A program made the position numbers and the translations under genes. The notes below the pieces were generated by a model that worked only from the letters and a program-made list of their open reading frames with translations, was not told the DNA's origin and did not search any database. 64,000 nt of DNA, taken from assembly GCF_027853245.1 (NCBI RefSeq), contig NZ_JAPTZM010000003.1. One strand, written 5' to 3'. Source of the DNA: Atlantibacter subterraneus. Its GTDB lineage: Bacteria; Pseudomonadota; Gammaproteobacteria; Enterobacterales; Enterobacteriaceae. Shown piece after piece: positions 18,858 to 26,943 of the stretch. Positions within the stretch are counted from its first letter, which is position 1; each line of letters opens with the position of its first letter.

Positions 18858-20291
18858 ATGGTTACCGTAACCCCCTATAACGTAAAACAGCGCGCCGAAG
18901 ACCGGCTGCAGATCCTCAAACTGCTGGCGACGGACAAAGCGGTCACCCAGGGCATTCTCGGCAAACTCGCGCCGGGGCATCACGATGCCGAGCAGGTGCT
19001 CGAAGCCATTGATGATATAGCCCTGCGCGTGCAGCGCCTGCCCGCACCGGATCTTGCCGATACCCTGGAATCGCTGCCCTCGGAAGAGCGCCACGCCATC
19101 TGGCGGCTGGTGGGCGATGAAAAGCGGGGCCACGTGCTGCTTGAGGCCTCGGATAACGTCTGGGACGATCTCATTGACGAGATGAGCGACCAGGCCCTGA
19201 TCGCCGCCATCAGCAATCTGGATATCGACGAACAGATTTATATCGCCCAACACCTGCCGCGTAATCTGACGGGCCGCCTGCTGGCCTCGCTCCCGGCGCG
19301 CGAACGCGCCCGGGCGCGCCAGATGCTGATGTATGAGAAAAACAGCGTCGGCGCGATCATGGAATTCGAGGTGATCACCGTGCGCCCCGAGATCACCCTG
19401 GCAACGGTGCAGCGCTACCTGCGCCGCCTGGGCAAAATGCCGCACAACACCGACAAGCTGTTTGTGGTCAATCGCGATAACACCCTGCTTGGCGAGCTGG
19501 AGCTGACCACTATTTTGCTTAACCCGCAGCAGGCAGTAGTGTGCGACGTCATGGACGCCAACCCGGTGATCCTGACGCCGGAATTTGACGACGAAGAGGC
19601 GGCGCGCATCTTCGAACGCGACAACCTGGTCAGCGCCGCCGTGGTGAACGAGCGGGGCAGGCTGATTGGCCGTCTGACCATTGATGAGATTGTCGACGTG
19701 GTGTACGAAGAGACTGATAACGATCTGCGGCGCATGGGCGGCTTAAGCACCGAAGAGGACGTGTTCGCGCCGGTGGCGAAGGCGGTAAAAAACCGCTGGG
19801 CGTGGCTGGCGATTAACCTGTGCACCGCGTTTATCGCCTCGCGAGTGATCGACGGGTTCGAACACACCATCGCGCAGCTGGTGGCGCTGGCGTCGCTGAT
19901 GCCGATTGTGGCGGGCATCGGCGGCAACACCGGCAATCAGACCATTACCATGATTGTGCGCGCCCTGGCGCTGGGGCAAATCCAGCCGGGCAATATTCAC
20001 TTCCTGATGCTGCGTGAAATCGGCGTGGCGCTGATTAATGGCCTGGTGTGGGGCGGCATTATGGGCGGCGTGACCTGGTGGCTGTATGACGACCGGGCGC
20101 TGGGCGGGGTGATGACCCTGGCGATGATGCTCAACCTGCTGGTGGCGGCGATCATGGGCGTACTGATCCCGACGATCATGACCCGCCTGGGGCGCGATCC
20201 GGCGATTGGCTCCAGCGTGATGATCACCGCGATCACCGACACCGGCGGGTTCTTTATTTTCCTCGGGCTGGCGACGCTGTTTTTGCTGTAA
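18858..20291 (+). CDS. mgtE: Magnesium transporter MgtE
   Basis: MgtE/SLC41-type Mg2+ channel. It has 477 residues: N-terminal MgtE_N superhelical domain (about 40-135; LADTLESLPSEERHAIWRLV), two CBS domains (about 140-260; VGAIMEFEVITVRPEITL, VCDVMDANPVILTPEF), a plug helix, and a C-terminal five-helix pore (about 290-477) with PIVAGIGGNTGNQTITMIVRAL, the Mg2+ selectivity segment. The cytosolic domains close the pore when Mg2+ is plentiful. The gene is not part of the K-12 set at this position. It has its own promoter region and is convergent with the transaldolase gene. Confidence 0.95.
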   Translation: MVTVTPYNVKQRAEDRLQILKLLATDKAVTQGILGKLAPGHHDAEQVLEAIDDIALRVQRLPAPDLADTLESLPSEERHAIWRLVGDEKRGHVLLEASDNVWDDLIDEMSDQALIAAISNLDIDEQIYIAQHLPRNLTGRLLASLPARERARARQMLMYEKNSVGAIMEFEVITVRPEITLATVQRYLRRLGKMPHNTDKLFVVNRDNTLLGELELTTILLNPQQAVVCDVMDANPVILTPEFDDEEAARIFERDNLVSAAVVNERGRLIGRLTIDEIVDVVYEETDNDLRRMGGLSTEEDVFAPVAKAVKNRWAWLAINLCTAFIASRVIDGFEHTIAQLVALASLMPIVAGIGGNTGNQTITMIVRALALGQIQPGNIHFLMLREIGVALINGLVWGGIMGGVTWWLYDDRALGGVMTLAMMLNLLVAAIMGVLIPTIMTRLGRDPAIGSSVMITAITDTGGFFIFLGLATLFLL

Positions 20292-20314
20292 AAAAAGGGC
20301 CGCAGCGGCGGCCC
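20290..20314 (-). terminator. Terminator of the transaldolase operon
   Basis: A 7-bp GC stem (20297-20303 with 20308-20314) and AGCG loop; on the minus strand it is followed by a run of seven T. It sits between the convergent mgtE and tal genes, only 7 bases past the tal stop. Confidence 0.85.
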
Positions 20315-20320
20315 TGGGTC

Positions 20321-21301
20321 TTATTCCGCTAACGATGGAACCGCCTGCTGCGCCAGTTTCGCGGCCAGCATGGCTTCCAGTTTGTCCTGATCTTCCGCGA
20401 ACAGGCGAATGCCTTCCGCCAGTTTATCCACCGCCATGGCGTCCTGATGGTGCTGCCAGTAGAACTCGGACTCGCTTATCGGCGAAGGGCGGTTTTCTGC
20501 CGGCACATCGGCGCTCAGCTTCACGTCCACACTGCCTTCCCGCGATTCCAGCTCGCTTAACAGGGCCGGGGAGATGGTCAGGCGATCGCATCCGGCTAGC
20601 GCCAGCACCTGCTCGGTTTTACGGAAGCTGGCACCCATGATCACCGTCGGGTAACGGTGCGCTTTGTAGTAATGGTAGATATCCCGCACCGACACCACGC
20701 CCGGATCGCTTTCTGCCTGATAATTTTCCTGCGGCTGATGCTGCTGATACCAGTCGTAAATGCGCCCGACGAACGGCGAAATCAAATACACCCCCGCTTC
20801 GGCGCAGGCGCGGGCCTGGGCGAAAGAGAACAGCAGCGTCAGGTTGCAGTTAATCCCTTCGTTTTCCAGCTCTTCAGCGGCGCGAATGCCCTGCCAGGTG
20901 GCGGCGAGCTTAATCAGAATCCGTGATTTATCGACACCCTGCTGTTGATACAGGCGGATCAGCTTGCGCGCTTTGGCGACGCACAGCCCGCGATCGAAAG
21001 AGAGGCGCGCATCCACTTCGGTAGAGACACGGCCCGGCACGTGCTTAAGCAGCTCCAGACCGATATTCACCGCCAGTTTGTCGCTGGCGTTGATGATCTG
21101 CGTTTCACGATTGCCGCCCTGGGCGACGGCGTATTGAATCGCGTGGTCGATAAGCGACTGATAGTGAGGAATAGCCGCCGCCTTGAGGATCAGCGACGGG
21201 TTGGTGGTAGCGTCCTGCGGTTTAAAACGGCGAACGGCCTCGATGTCGCCGCTGTCCGCCACCACGGTAGTGACGCGTTTGAGTTCATCTAACTGACTCA
21301 T
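20321..21301 (-). CDS. tal: Transaldolase (cluster paralogue)
   Basis: Class I transaldolase: sedoheptulose-7-P + glyceraldehyde-3-P to erythrose-4-P + fructose-6-P, reversible. It has 326 residues, alignable along its length with E. coli TalA/TalB (DATTNPSLILKA, STEVDARLSFD, INCNLTLLFSFAQA), with the Schiff-base lysine at K131 in ILIKLAATWQG. It lies 45 bp after the RpiB-like gene on the same strand, so the two form the left arm of the divergent catabolic cluster. In context it probably uses the erythrose-4-phosphate made by the pathway rather than serving as the housekeeping enzyme. Confidence 0.92.
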   Translation of the reverse strand: MSQLDELKRVTTVVADSGDIEAVRRFKPQDATTNPSLILKAAAIPHYQSLIDHAIQYAVAQGGNRETQIINASDKLAVNIGLELLKHVPGRVSTEVDARLSFDRGLCVAKARKLIRLYQQQGVDKSRILIKLAATWQGIRAAEELENEGINCNLTLLFSFAQARACAEAGVYLISPFVGRIYDWYQQHQPQENYQAESDPGVVSVRDIYHYYKAHRYPTVIMGASFRKTEQVLALAGCDRLTISPALLSELESREGSVDVKLSADVPAENRPSPISESEFYWQHHQDAMAVDKLAEGIRLFAEDQDKLEAMLAAKLAQQAVPSLAE

Positions 21302-21346
21302 GATCTTGATCCTTTCAGAACACAGAGGTTAAGCGGCAGCCGGAGA

Positions 21347-21805
21347 TTACGCAGACTTGCCCAGATTCTCGTAATAAGTGATTTTGTCGACTTTCGGCGC
21401 AGAGCGTCCGCCTTCGAATTCGGACGCCAGCCACACGTCAACGATGTTCTTTGCCAGCTCCGGGCCGATCACGCGTGCGCCAAGGGTCATCACCTGCGCA
21501 TCGTTGCTCTTACGCGCGCGTTTAGCGGAATAGGTGTCATGGCACTGGGCGGCGCGCACGCCGGGGACTTTATTGGCGACAATCGCCATCCCGATGCCGG
21601 TGCCGCACAGCAGAATACCGCGCGGATAGGTGCCGTCGCCGATGGCGCTGGCCAGGTTAAAGGCGATATCCGGGTAGATTAACTCGTTGTCGCCGACGTC
21701 ATGGCTGAAGTCGACAACTTCAATGCCTTTCGACTGCAAATGGGACTTCACCAGATTCTTCAGCTCCGTCGCTGCATCATCAGCACCAATCGCAATAGTT
21801 AACAT
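21347..21805 (-). CDS. derI: RpiB/LacAB-family isomerase, likely D-erythrulose-4-phosphate isomerase (DerI-type)
   Basis: It has 152 residues of the RpiB/LacAB fold with the active-site cysteine C67 in LLCGTGIGMAIVANK and the GVRAAQCHD segment with a conserved Asp-adjacent His (H89). Family members isomerise ribose-5-P or other phosphosugars; DerI/EryI members turn D-erythrulose-4-P into D-erythrose-4-P. That role is inferred from the neighbouring LerK/LerI-like genes and tal. The start at ATG 21805 has GAGGAAA ahead of it; the frame opens at 21850 but would run into an operator repeat. A ribose-5-phosphate isomerase role cannot be excluded. Confidence 0.8.
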   Translation of the reverse strand: MLTIAIGADDAATELKNLVKSHLQSKGIEVVDFSHDVGDNELIYPDIAFNLASAIGDGTYPRGILLCGTGIGMAIVANKVPGVRAAQCHDTYSAKRARKSNDAQVMTLGARVIGPELAKNIVDVWLASEFEGGRSAPKVDKITYYENLGKSA

Positions 21806-21844
21806 AGTGGTTTCCTCACATCGGGGTACAGGGGAAGTTTTACT

Positions 21845-21938
21845 GTTCATCTGAACGCTTTCTATTCATGTGAACAAATTATGGCTGACTAAAAAGTAGC
21901 TTTTAATAAACATAAGTTCAACACATTTTCATATGAAC
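21845..21938. repeat. Operator repeats O1-O3, GTTCA-N2-TGAAC type
   Basis: Three inverted repeats of 5+2+5 bases lie upstream of derI: GTTCATCTGAAC (21845-21856, perfect), ATTCATGTGAAC (21864-21875) and TTTCATATGAAC (21927-21938). The first two are 19 bp apart centre to centre, so they fall near the same DNA face. The nearest lies 40 bp before the derI start, as expected for a repressor overlapping the promoter. Confidence 0.7.
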
Positions 21939-22005
21939 AGTGAAAATTACCCTTTACTACCTCTTTTTAGGGTGATGAAGCCTGCGTTACGCTGAAAAAA
22001 GACAT

Positions 22006-22021
22006 TTTGAGGGCGATCACA
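22006..22021. promoter_or_regulatory. CRP-cAMP binding site
   Basis: TTTGAGGGCGATCACA differs at one half-site base from the inverted CRP consensus TGTGA-N6-TCACA (read on the minus strand, TGTGA then six bases then TCAAA). It lies centrally in the divergent promoter region, so it could serve either operon; carbon-catabolite control is expected for an alternative carbon source. Confidence 0.65.
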
Positions 22022-22033
22022 ATTTCATTGGAT

Positions 22034-22077
22034 GCTCATATGCACAAATCTTATGAGCTGTTAATGTTCATTTGTCA
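22034..22077. repeat. Operator repeats O4-O5
   Basis: Two more copies of the cluster operator, GCTCATATGCAC (22034-22045) and GTTCATTTGTCA (22066-22077), with centres 32 bp or about three helical turns apart. They sit on the transporter side of the CRP-like site. The second overlaps a possible -35 (TTGTCA, 22072-22077). Confidence 0.55.
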
Positions 22078-22207
22078 TGTAGCGAAAATGTGAATAGGAA
22101 ACGACATTAGATATGGAACGGGGCTTATCCATAATCGCGGTTTATAGACAACACCATTATTCCTCTGATCCCACCGGTAACCCGATTTACCCGGAAGGAG
22201 AGACACT

Positions 22208-23563
22208 GTGACCAGCACTCATCAAAACGTCGCGACTGATGTAGAAAAATCAGCCATTCGTAAGATCTCGATTCGTCTTGTGCCATTTGTTGCTCTGATG
22301 TTCTTTATTAACTTCCTCGACAGGACGGCCATCTCCTTTGCTGGCCCCAACGGCATGATGGATGACCTGGGTATCCAGGTCGCGCAGTTCGGCCTGGCTT
22401 CAGGGATCTTCTTTATTGGTTATATCCTGCTGGAAGTGCCCAGCAACCTGGCGCTGCACCGCTACGGCGCGCGTCGCTGGCTGGCGCGTATCATGGTTTC
22501 CTGGGGTATCGTTTCGCTGTTATTCACCTGGGTGAGTAATGTCGAAGGGCTGTATATCCTGCGCCTGCTGCTCGGCGTGGCAGAAGCGGGCTTCTTCCCC
22601 GGCGCGATCTTCTTCTTAAGCGCCTGGGTTCCGGCGCGTCACCGCAGCAAAATTCTGGCGCTGTTCTATCTGGCGCAGCCGTTGACCGTGGTATTCGGCG
22701 CGCCGCTGGCGGCCTGGTTTATCAATCAACACGGCTTGTTCGGGCTGGAAGGCTGGCGCGTGATGTTCCTTGGCGTGTCGGTGCCGGCTATCGTGGTAGG
22801 TATCATTGCCTGGTTCTATCTGATCGATAAGCCGAACGACGCCAAGTGGCTGACGTCGCAGGAGAAAGAGTGGCTTAACAGCGAGCTGGCGCGCGAAGAC
22901 GCCCAGAAATCCAGCGCCGCTAACCACAGCCTGCGTTCGGCGATGTCCAACGCCCGCGTCTGGGTGCTGTGCCTGATCTACTTCGGCTTCGTGTACGGCC
23001 TGTATGCGCTGGCATTCTTCCTGCCGACCATCATCGGCGGCTTCCAGAGCCAGTTCAATGTCACCTTCGGCGTGATGCAGAAAGGGCTGATCACCGGCGC
23101 GCCGTACCTGGTCGCAGCCATCGTGATGTACTTCTGGTCGCGTGATGTCTCCCGCCGTGGCTGCAAAACCTGGCATATCGCCATTCCAGCCCTGGTCGGC
23201 GCGATCACCGTGCCCACCGCGCTCTATATGGAAACGCCGTTTGCCACCATGGTGGTGATCTCATTAACCGCCAGCGCCATCTTCGCGGCTCTGCCGAACT
23301 TCTGGACCTTACCGACCCAGTTCCTGTCGGGGGCCTCTGCGGCAGCGGCGGTGGCGTTAATCAATACCCTTGGCAACGTGGCCGGGTTCTCGGCGGGCTA
23401 CATTACCGGCGCGCTGCATGATGCCACGGACAGTTATCTGGTGCCGATGATGGTGGTAGGCGGATTTATGCTGCTGTCGGCCATTATGATGCTGGTGTTA
23501 AGCCGCATTCCCCACACCAAACCCGCCGCTGATGTGAAGATGAAACGAGCAGGAGAGCACTAA
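22208..23563 (+). CDS. MFS transporter, anion:cation symporter (ACS) type, likely for D-apionate
   Basis: Twelve-helix major facilitator of the ACS/galactonate-glucarate group (IRLVPFVALMFFINFLDRTAISFAGPNGMMDDLGI opens helix 1; the NRxN/DR-type motif is seen as FLDRT). It has 451 residues. Members usually carry organic or sugar acids with protons, which fits an acid substrate such as apionate better than a neutral tetritol. The start is GTG 22208 behind AAGGAGAGACACT. It is the first gene of a five-gene operon; lerK begins one base after its stop. The substrate is inferred from context. Confidence 0.82.
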   Translation: MTSTHQNVATDVEKSAIRKISIRLVPFVALMFFINFLDRTAISFAGPNGMMDDLGIQVAQFGLASGIFFIGYILLEVPSNLALHRYGARRWLARIMVSWGIVSLLFTWVSNVEGLYILRLLLGVAEAGFFPGAIFFLSAWVPARHRSKILALFYLAQPLTVVFGAPLAAWFINQHGLFGLEGWRVMFLGVSVPAIVVGIIAWFYLIDKPNDAKWLTSQEKEWLNSELAREDAQKSSAANHSLRSAMSNARVWVLCLIYFGFVYGLYALAFFLPTIIGGFQSQFNVTFGVMQKGLITGAPYLVAAIVMYFWSRDVSRRGCKTWHIAIPALVGAITVPTALYMETPFATMVVISLTASAIFAALPNFWTLPTQFLSGASAAAAVALINTLGNVAGFSAGYITGALHDATDSYLVPMMVVGGFMLLSAIMMLVLSRIPHTKPAADVKMKRAGEH

Positions 23564-23564
23564 T

Positions 23565-25319
23565 ATGACATGGCTATTTAATAATCCCTCCGAATTTGCC
23601 AAAGAGATGGTGGCTGGTTTTGTCAGCGCCAACGCTGAAATCGTGCGGCAGGTGCCGGGCGGGGTTATTCGTAATACCCAAAGTCAGCCAGGGACGGTGG
23701 CGATTGTCATCGGCGGCGGCTCGGGCCACTACCCGGCATTCGCCGGGCTGGTGGGGCAGGGGCTGGCGCACGGCGCGGCGATGGGCAACCTGTTCGCTTC
23801 GCCCTCGGCCCAGCAGATTTGTTCAGTGGCCAAAGCCGCCAATAACGGCGCGGGCGTACTGTTAGCGTTCGGCAACTATGCGGGCGACGTGCTGCACTTT
23901 GGCCTGGCCCGTGAACGGCTGATTGCCGAAGGTATTCCGTGCGAGCTGATTGCCGTAACCGATGACATCACCAGCGCAGCGCCAAACGAAATTGAAAAAC
24001 GCCGCGGCGTGGCGGGGGATTTAGTGGTGTTTAAAGCCGCCGCCGCCGCCGCCGAACAGGGCGCGTCGTTGCAGGAGGTGCTTGCTGTCGCCAAACGCGC
24101 TAACGATCGCACCCGCACCATCGGCGTGGCGTTTTCCGGCTGTACCCTGCCGGGGGCAGAACATCCGCTGTTTACCGTGCCGGAAGGGCAGATGGGCTTC
24201 GGGATGGGCATCCACGGCGAACCGGGCATCCGCGAAATGGCGGTGCCGGGGGCCAGCGAGCTGGCGGAAATGCTGGTGGAGCAGTTGCTCAACGATTTAC
24301 CGCCCGGCGTTAGCGTCAAAGGCGCGCGCGTCGGGGCGATCCTCAACGGCCTCGGCTCGGTGAAATATGAAGAGCTGTTCGTGGTGTGGCACGGCGTTCA
24401 GCAGCGTCTGATCGAGCAGGGCATAGTCCTGGCCGATGTCCAGGTGGGCGAATTCGTTACCAGCTTTGATATGGCAGGGCTGTCGCTGACCCTCACCTGG
24501 TTTACCGACGAGCTGGAAGCGCTGTGGCTGGCTCCGGCCTATAGCCCGGCTTTTAAGCGCGGCTCGGTGCTGAGCGCGCAGCCGCTAGAGACCCGCGACA
24601 GCGGTGAATGCCAGCAGGACACGGTGCCGGACGCCTCTGACGCCTCGCGTGACGCCGCCGTGCGCGTGGTCGCGATGGTGGATGCGCTGGCCGAGGTAGT
24701 GATCCAGAACGTTGAAGAATTAGGCCGTATCGACGCCATCGCCGGGGACGGCGACCACGGTATCGGGATGGAGCGCGGCGTACGCGCGGCGCGGGACAGC
24801 GCCCATCGCTGCCTGGCGCTGGGCGCAGGCGCAGGTACGGTATTGCAGCAGGCCGCCGACGCCTGGGCCGACCAGGCTGGCGGCACCTCCGGGGCAATCT
24901 GGGGCGTGATTTTAAACACCATCGGCACCGGCATTGGCAATCAACAGCGCCCGGATGCTCAGGTTGTCGCTCAGGCGGTCAACGACGCCGCCCACGGCGT
25001 GATGCATTTCGGCAAAGCCAAACCCGGCGATAAAACCCTGGTGGATGTGCTGCTGCCGTTTAGCGAAGCGCTGCTTGAGGACGTGAACAAAGGCTTACCG
25101 CTGGCCCAGGCCTGGAATAACGCCGCCCGCCACGCCGGGCAGTGCGCCGAACAGACCGCGCAGCTGGTGCCGAAAATGGGCCGCGCCCGTCCGCTGGCGG
25201 AACGCAGTCTGGGCACACCCGACGCCGGTGCGGTTTCGCTGGCGATGATCGTCACGGCGGTGGGCAACTGCTTTACCGCCGTCCCGGACAACGCAAAAGA
25301 GGGGGCGGTATGTCAGTAA
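23565..25319 (+). CDS. lerK: DhaK-DhaL fusion kinase, likely L-erythrulose 1-kinase (LerK-type)
   Basis: ATP-dependent dihydroxyacetone-kinase-type enzyme, 584 residues. The DhaK domain (about 1-335) carries the substrate-binding His in GMGIHGEPGI (H217), which forms the hemiaminal with the ketose; the DhaL domain (about 365-580) has the Mg-ATP motif GDGDHG (394-399). The same architecture is found in dihydroxyacetone kinase and in the L-erythrulose kinase LerK. The adjacent LerI-like and OiaC-like genes favour L-erythrulose as substrate. It begins behind AGGAG and overlaps the next start. Confidence 0.82.
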   Translation: MTWLFNNPSEFAKEMVAGFVSANAEIVRQVPGGVIRNTQSQPGTVAIVIGGGSGHYPAFAGLVGQGLAHGAAMGNLFASPSAQQICSVAKAANNGAGVLLAFGNYAGDVLHFGLARERLIAEGIPCELIAVTDDITSAAPNEIEKRRGVAGDLVVFKAAAAAAEQGASLQEVLAVAKRANDRTRTIGVAFSGCTLPGAEHPLFTVPEGQMGFGMGIHGEPGIREMAVPGASELAEMLVEQLLNDLPPGVSVKGARVGAILNGLGSVKYEELFVVWHGVQQRLIEQGIVLADVQVGEFVTSFDMAGLSLTLTWFTDELEALWLAPAYSPAFKRGSVLSAQPLETRDSGECQQDTVPDASDASRDAAVRVVAMVDALAEVVIQNVEELGRIDAIAGDGDHGIGMERGVRAARDSAHRCLALGAGAGTVLQQAADAWADQAGGTSGAIWGVILNTIGTGIGNQQRPDAQVVAQAVNDAAHGVMHFGKAKPGDKTLVDVLLPFSEALLEDVNKGLPLAQAWNNAARHAGQCAEQTAQLVPKMGRARPLAERSLGTPDAGAVSLAMIVTAVGNCFTAVPDNAKEGAVCQ

Positions 25320-26101
25320 AACTGACGCTCGGCGTGAGCCTGAAAATGTATTTCGGGTATCAGCAAACCCTAGACTGGAGCCGCCAGGTCGCGGAAATCG
25401 TGCGCCAGCATCCGCTGCTGAGCGCCTGCCCGCAGGCCACGCTGTTTACCTTCCCGTCGGCACCAGTGCTTGAAGGTACACTGCGCGCTTTTGACGGCAC
25501 CGCCATGCAGGTGGGAGCGCAAAATATCGCGCCTGCCGAACCCGGCGCGTGGACCGGCGAAACCAGCGCGGCAATGGTCAGCGAGATGGGTGGGAAGTTT
25601 GTTGAAATCGGTCATGCCGAACGTCGCCGTCATTTTCATGAGGACGAGGCGGTAATTTGCCGCAAAGTCCAGTTAGCGCTGGAGAATGGCTTAACGCCGG
25701 TGATCTGCATCGGCGAGCCGGAAAAAATGACCATCGACAGCGCCACCGCTTACGCGATTCAGGAAGCGGACCAGATTATTCATTTTCTGCAACAACACGC
25801 CCTCACCGGGGAGTTGATTTTTGCCTGGGAGCCGCAGTGGGCCATCGGCGCGCCGCAGCCGGCTTCCTCCGACTATATCCAGACCGTGTGTGCAGGGCTG
25901 CGGGCGCATCTCTCGGCGCTGCCGGGCGACCACCGCGTCATCTACGGCGGCAGCGCCGGGCCGGGGCTGCTGACCCAGCTGTGGCCGCACGTTGACGGGC
26001 TGTTTCTGGGCCGTTTTGCCCATCAGCCCGCCGCGATGCAGGCGATCCTTGATGAAGCCCACACCCTGTTAGCCCACGTCGAAAATAAGGAGCGCGCATG
26101 A
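25310..26101 (+). CDS. lerI: Triosephosphate-isomerase-like enzyme, likely L-erythrulose-1-phosphate isomerase (LerI-type)
   Basis: 263-residue TIM barrel with triosephosphate isomerase catalytic residues: K12 in SLKMY, H102 in EIGHAERR, E174 in AWEPQWAIGA. The usual NWK before the lysine is changed to VSLK, as in the EryH/LerI subgroup, which isomerises L-erythrulose-1-P to D-erythrulose-4-P. A true tpiA lies elsewhere in enterobacteria. It starts at ATG 25310, overlapping the lerK stop by ten bases; its own stop overlaps the next start (ATGA). Longer upstream starts fall inside lerK. Confidence 0.85.
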   Translation: MSVKLTLGVSLKMYFGYQQTLDWSRQVAEIVRQHPLLSACPQATLFTFPSAPVLEGTLRAFDGTAMQVGAQNIAPAEPGAWTGETSAAMVSEMGGKFVEIGHAERRRHFHEDEAVICRKVQLALENGLTPVICIGEPEKMTIDSATAYAIQEADQIIHFLQQHALTGELIFAWEPQWAIGAPQPASSDYIQTVCAGLRAHLSALPGDHRVIYGGSAGPGLLTQLWPHVDGLFLGRFAHQPAAMQAILDEAHTLLAHVENKERA

Positions 26102-26943
26102 AACTCGGACTCAGTACCTACGCTTATTTCTGGCAGCTGTCAGAGAAAGCGCCCAAACCGATGAGCCTGTTTGCGGCCATCGACGACAGCGCGCGGCTTG
26201 GCGCGACGGTGTTCCAGATTTGCGATTACCCGCAAATCACCGGCTGGTCATCCAGCGAACTGGCGCGCCTGGCTCAACATGCTGCTCAGATGGGCATCAC
26301 GCTCGAACTGGGCACCAAAGGCGTAATGCCTGCGCATCTGCAACGCTACCTGGCGATTGCCGGCGAGCTGGATTGCGCCCTGTTGCGCACCATGATCAAC
26401 AGCCCTGACCACCGCCCGACGCTCAGCGAGGCCCAGCGCAGCGTGGAAAGCGTGCTGCCGGCGTTTGAAAACCAGGGCGTGGCAATTTGCCTGGAAACCT
26501 ACGAACAGGTGCCTACCGACGACAACATTGCGCTGGTGAAAGCGATTAACTCAGGGCTGGTGGGCATTTGCCTCGACCCGGCAAACTGCGTCGCCAGCCT
26601 GGAGTCGCCGATGGACGTGGTGGCGAAAACCGCCCCGTACGTCCTGAACTGGCACGTCAAAGATTTTGCTTTCTCGCGCCGCGACGGCTGGGTGGGCTTT
26701 ACCCTTGCGGGCGCGAAACTCGGTGAAGGGCTGCTGCGCTACGACGAGATTTACCAGCAAATCGAGCCGCAAACCCGCGGCATTAACCAGATTATTGAGC
26801 ACTGGTTGCCCTGGCAGGGCGACGGTGAAAGTTCCTGCCGCGTCGAAGCGGACTGGACTGCACACAACATGAAGTATCTGCTTGATAAACAAACCTCTAA
26901 TCATTCCTCAACGATATCCAGGGAGTCACATCATGTCTGCTGA
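26098..26943 (+). CDS. oiaC: Xylose-isomerase-like TIM barrel protein, likely 3-oxo-isoapionate decarboxylase (OiaC-type)
   Basis: 281-residue xylose-isomerase-like barrel with a complete divalent-metal site: E133 (CLETYE), D160 (CLDPANC), H186 (NWHVKD), E234 (IIEHW). The family includes isomerases, epimerases and the decarboxylase OiaC, which turns 3-oxo-isoapionate into L-erythrulose and CO2. Placement between the LerI-like and ApnO-like genes fits that step and would supply the substrate of the kinase. The last residues (TSNHSSTISRESHHVC) run past the usual fold and overlap the next gene's start and RBS. The specific activity is inferred. Confidence 0.72.
   Translation: MKLGLSTYAYFWQLSEKAPKPMSLFAAIDDSARLGATVFQICDYPQITGWSSSELARLAQHAAQMGITLELGTKGVMPAHLQRYLAIAGELDCALLRTMINSPDHRPTLSEAQRSVESVLPAFENQGVAICLETYEQVPTDDNIALVKAINSGLVGICLDPANCVASLESPMDVVAKTAPYVLNWHVKDFAFSRRDGWVGFTLAGAKLGEGLLRYDEIYQQIEPQTRGINQIIEHWLPWQGDGESSCRVEADWTAHNMKYLLDKQTSNHSSTISRESHHVC

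Larger units (their letters stand above)
21806..22207. other. 402-bp divergent control region of the apionate-type cluster
   Basis: AT-rich non-coding region between the divergent derI-tal and transporter operons. It contains five imperfect copies of the inverted repeat GTTCA-N2-TGAAC at 21845-21856 (perfect), 21864-21875, 21927-21938, 22034-22045 and 22066-22077, and a CRP-like site at 22006-22021. The transporter start has a strong AAGGAG. I see no small gene. The repeats probably bind the SorC-family regulator encoded at 27917-28879. Confidence 0.75.

Noticed and set aside
21347..21805. Housekeeping ribose-5-phosphate isomerase B
   Set aside because: The fold fits, but the operon with a transaldolase and the opposite LerK/LerI-like genes make a pathway isomerase more likely. 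Kept as an alternative in the entry.
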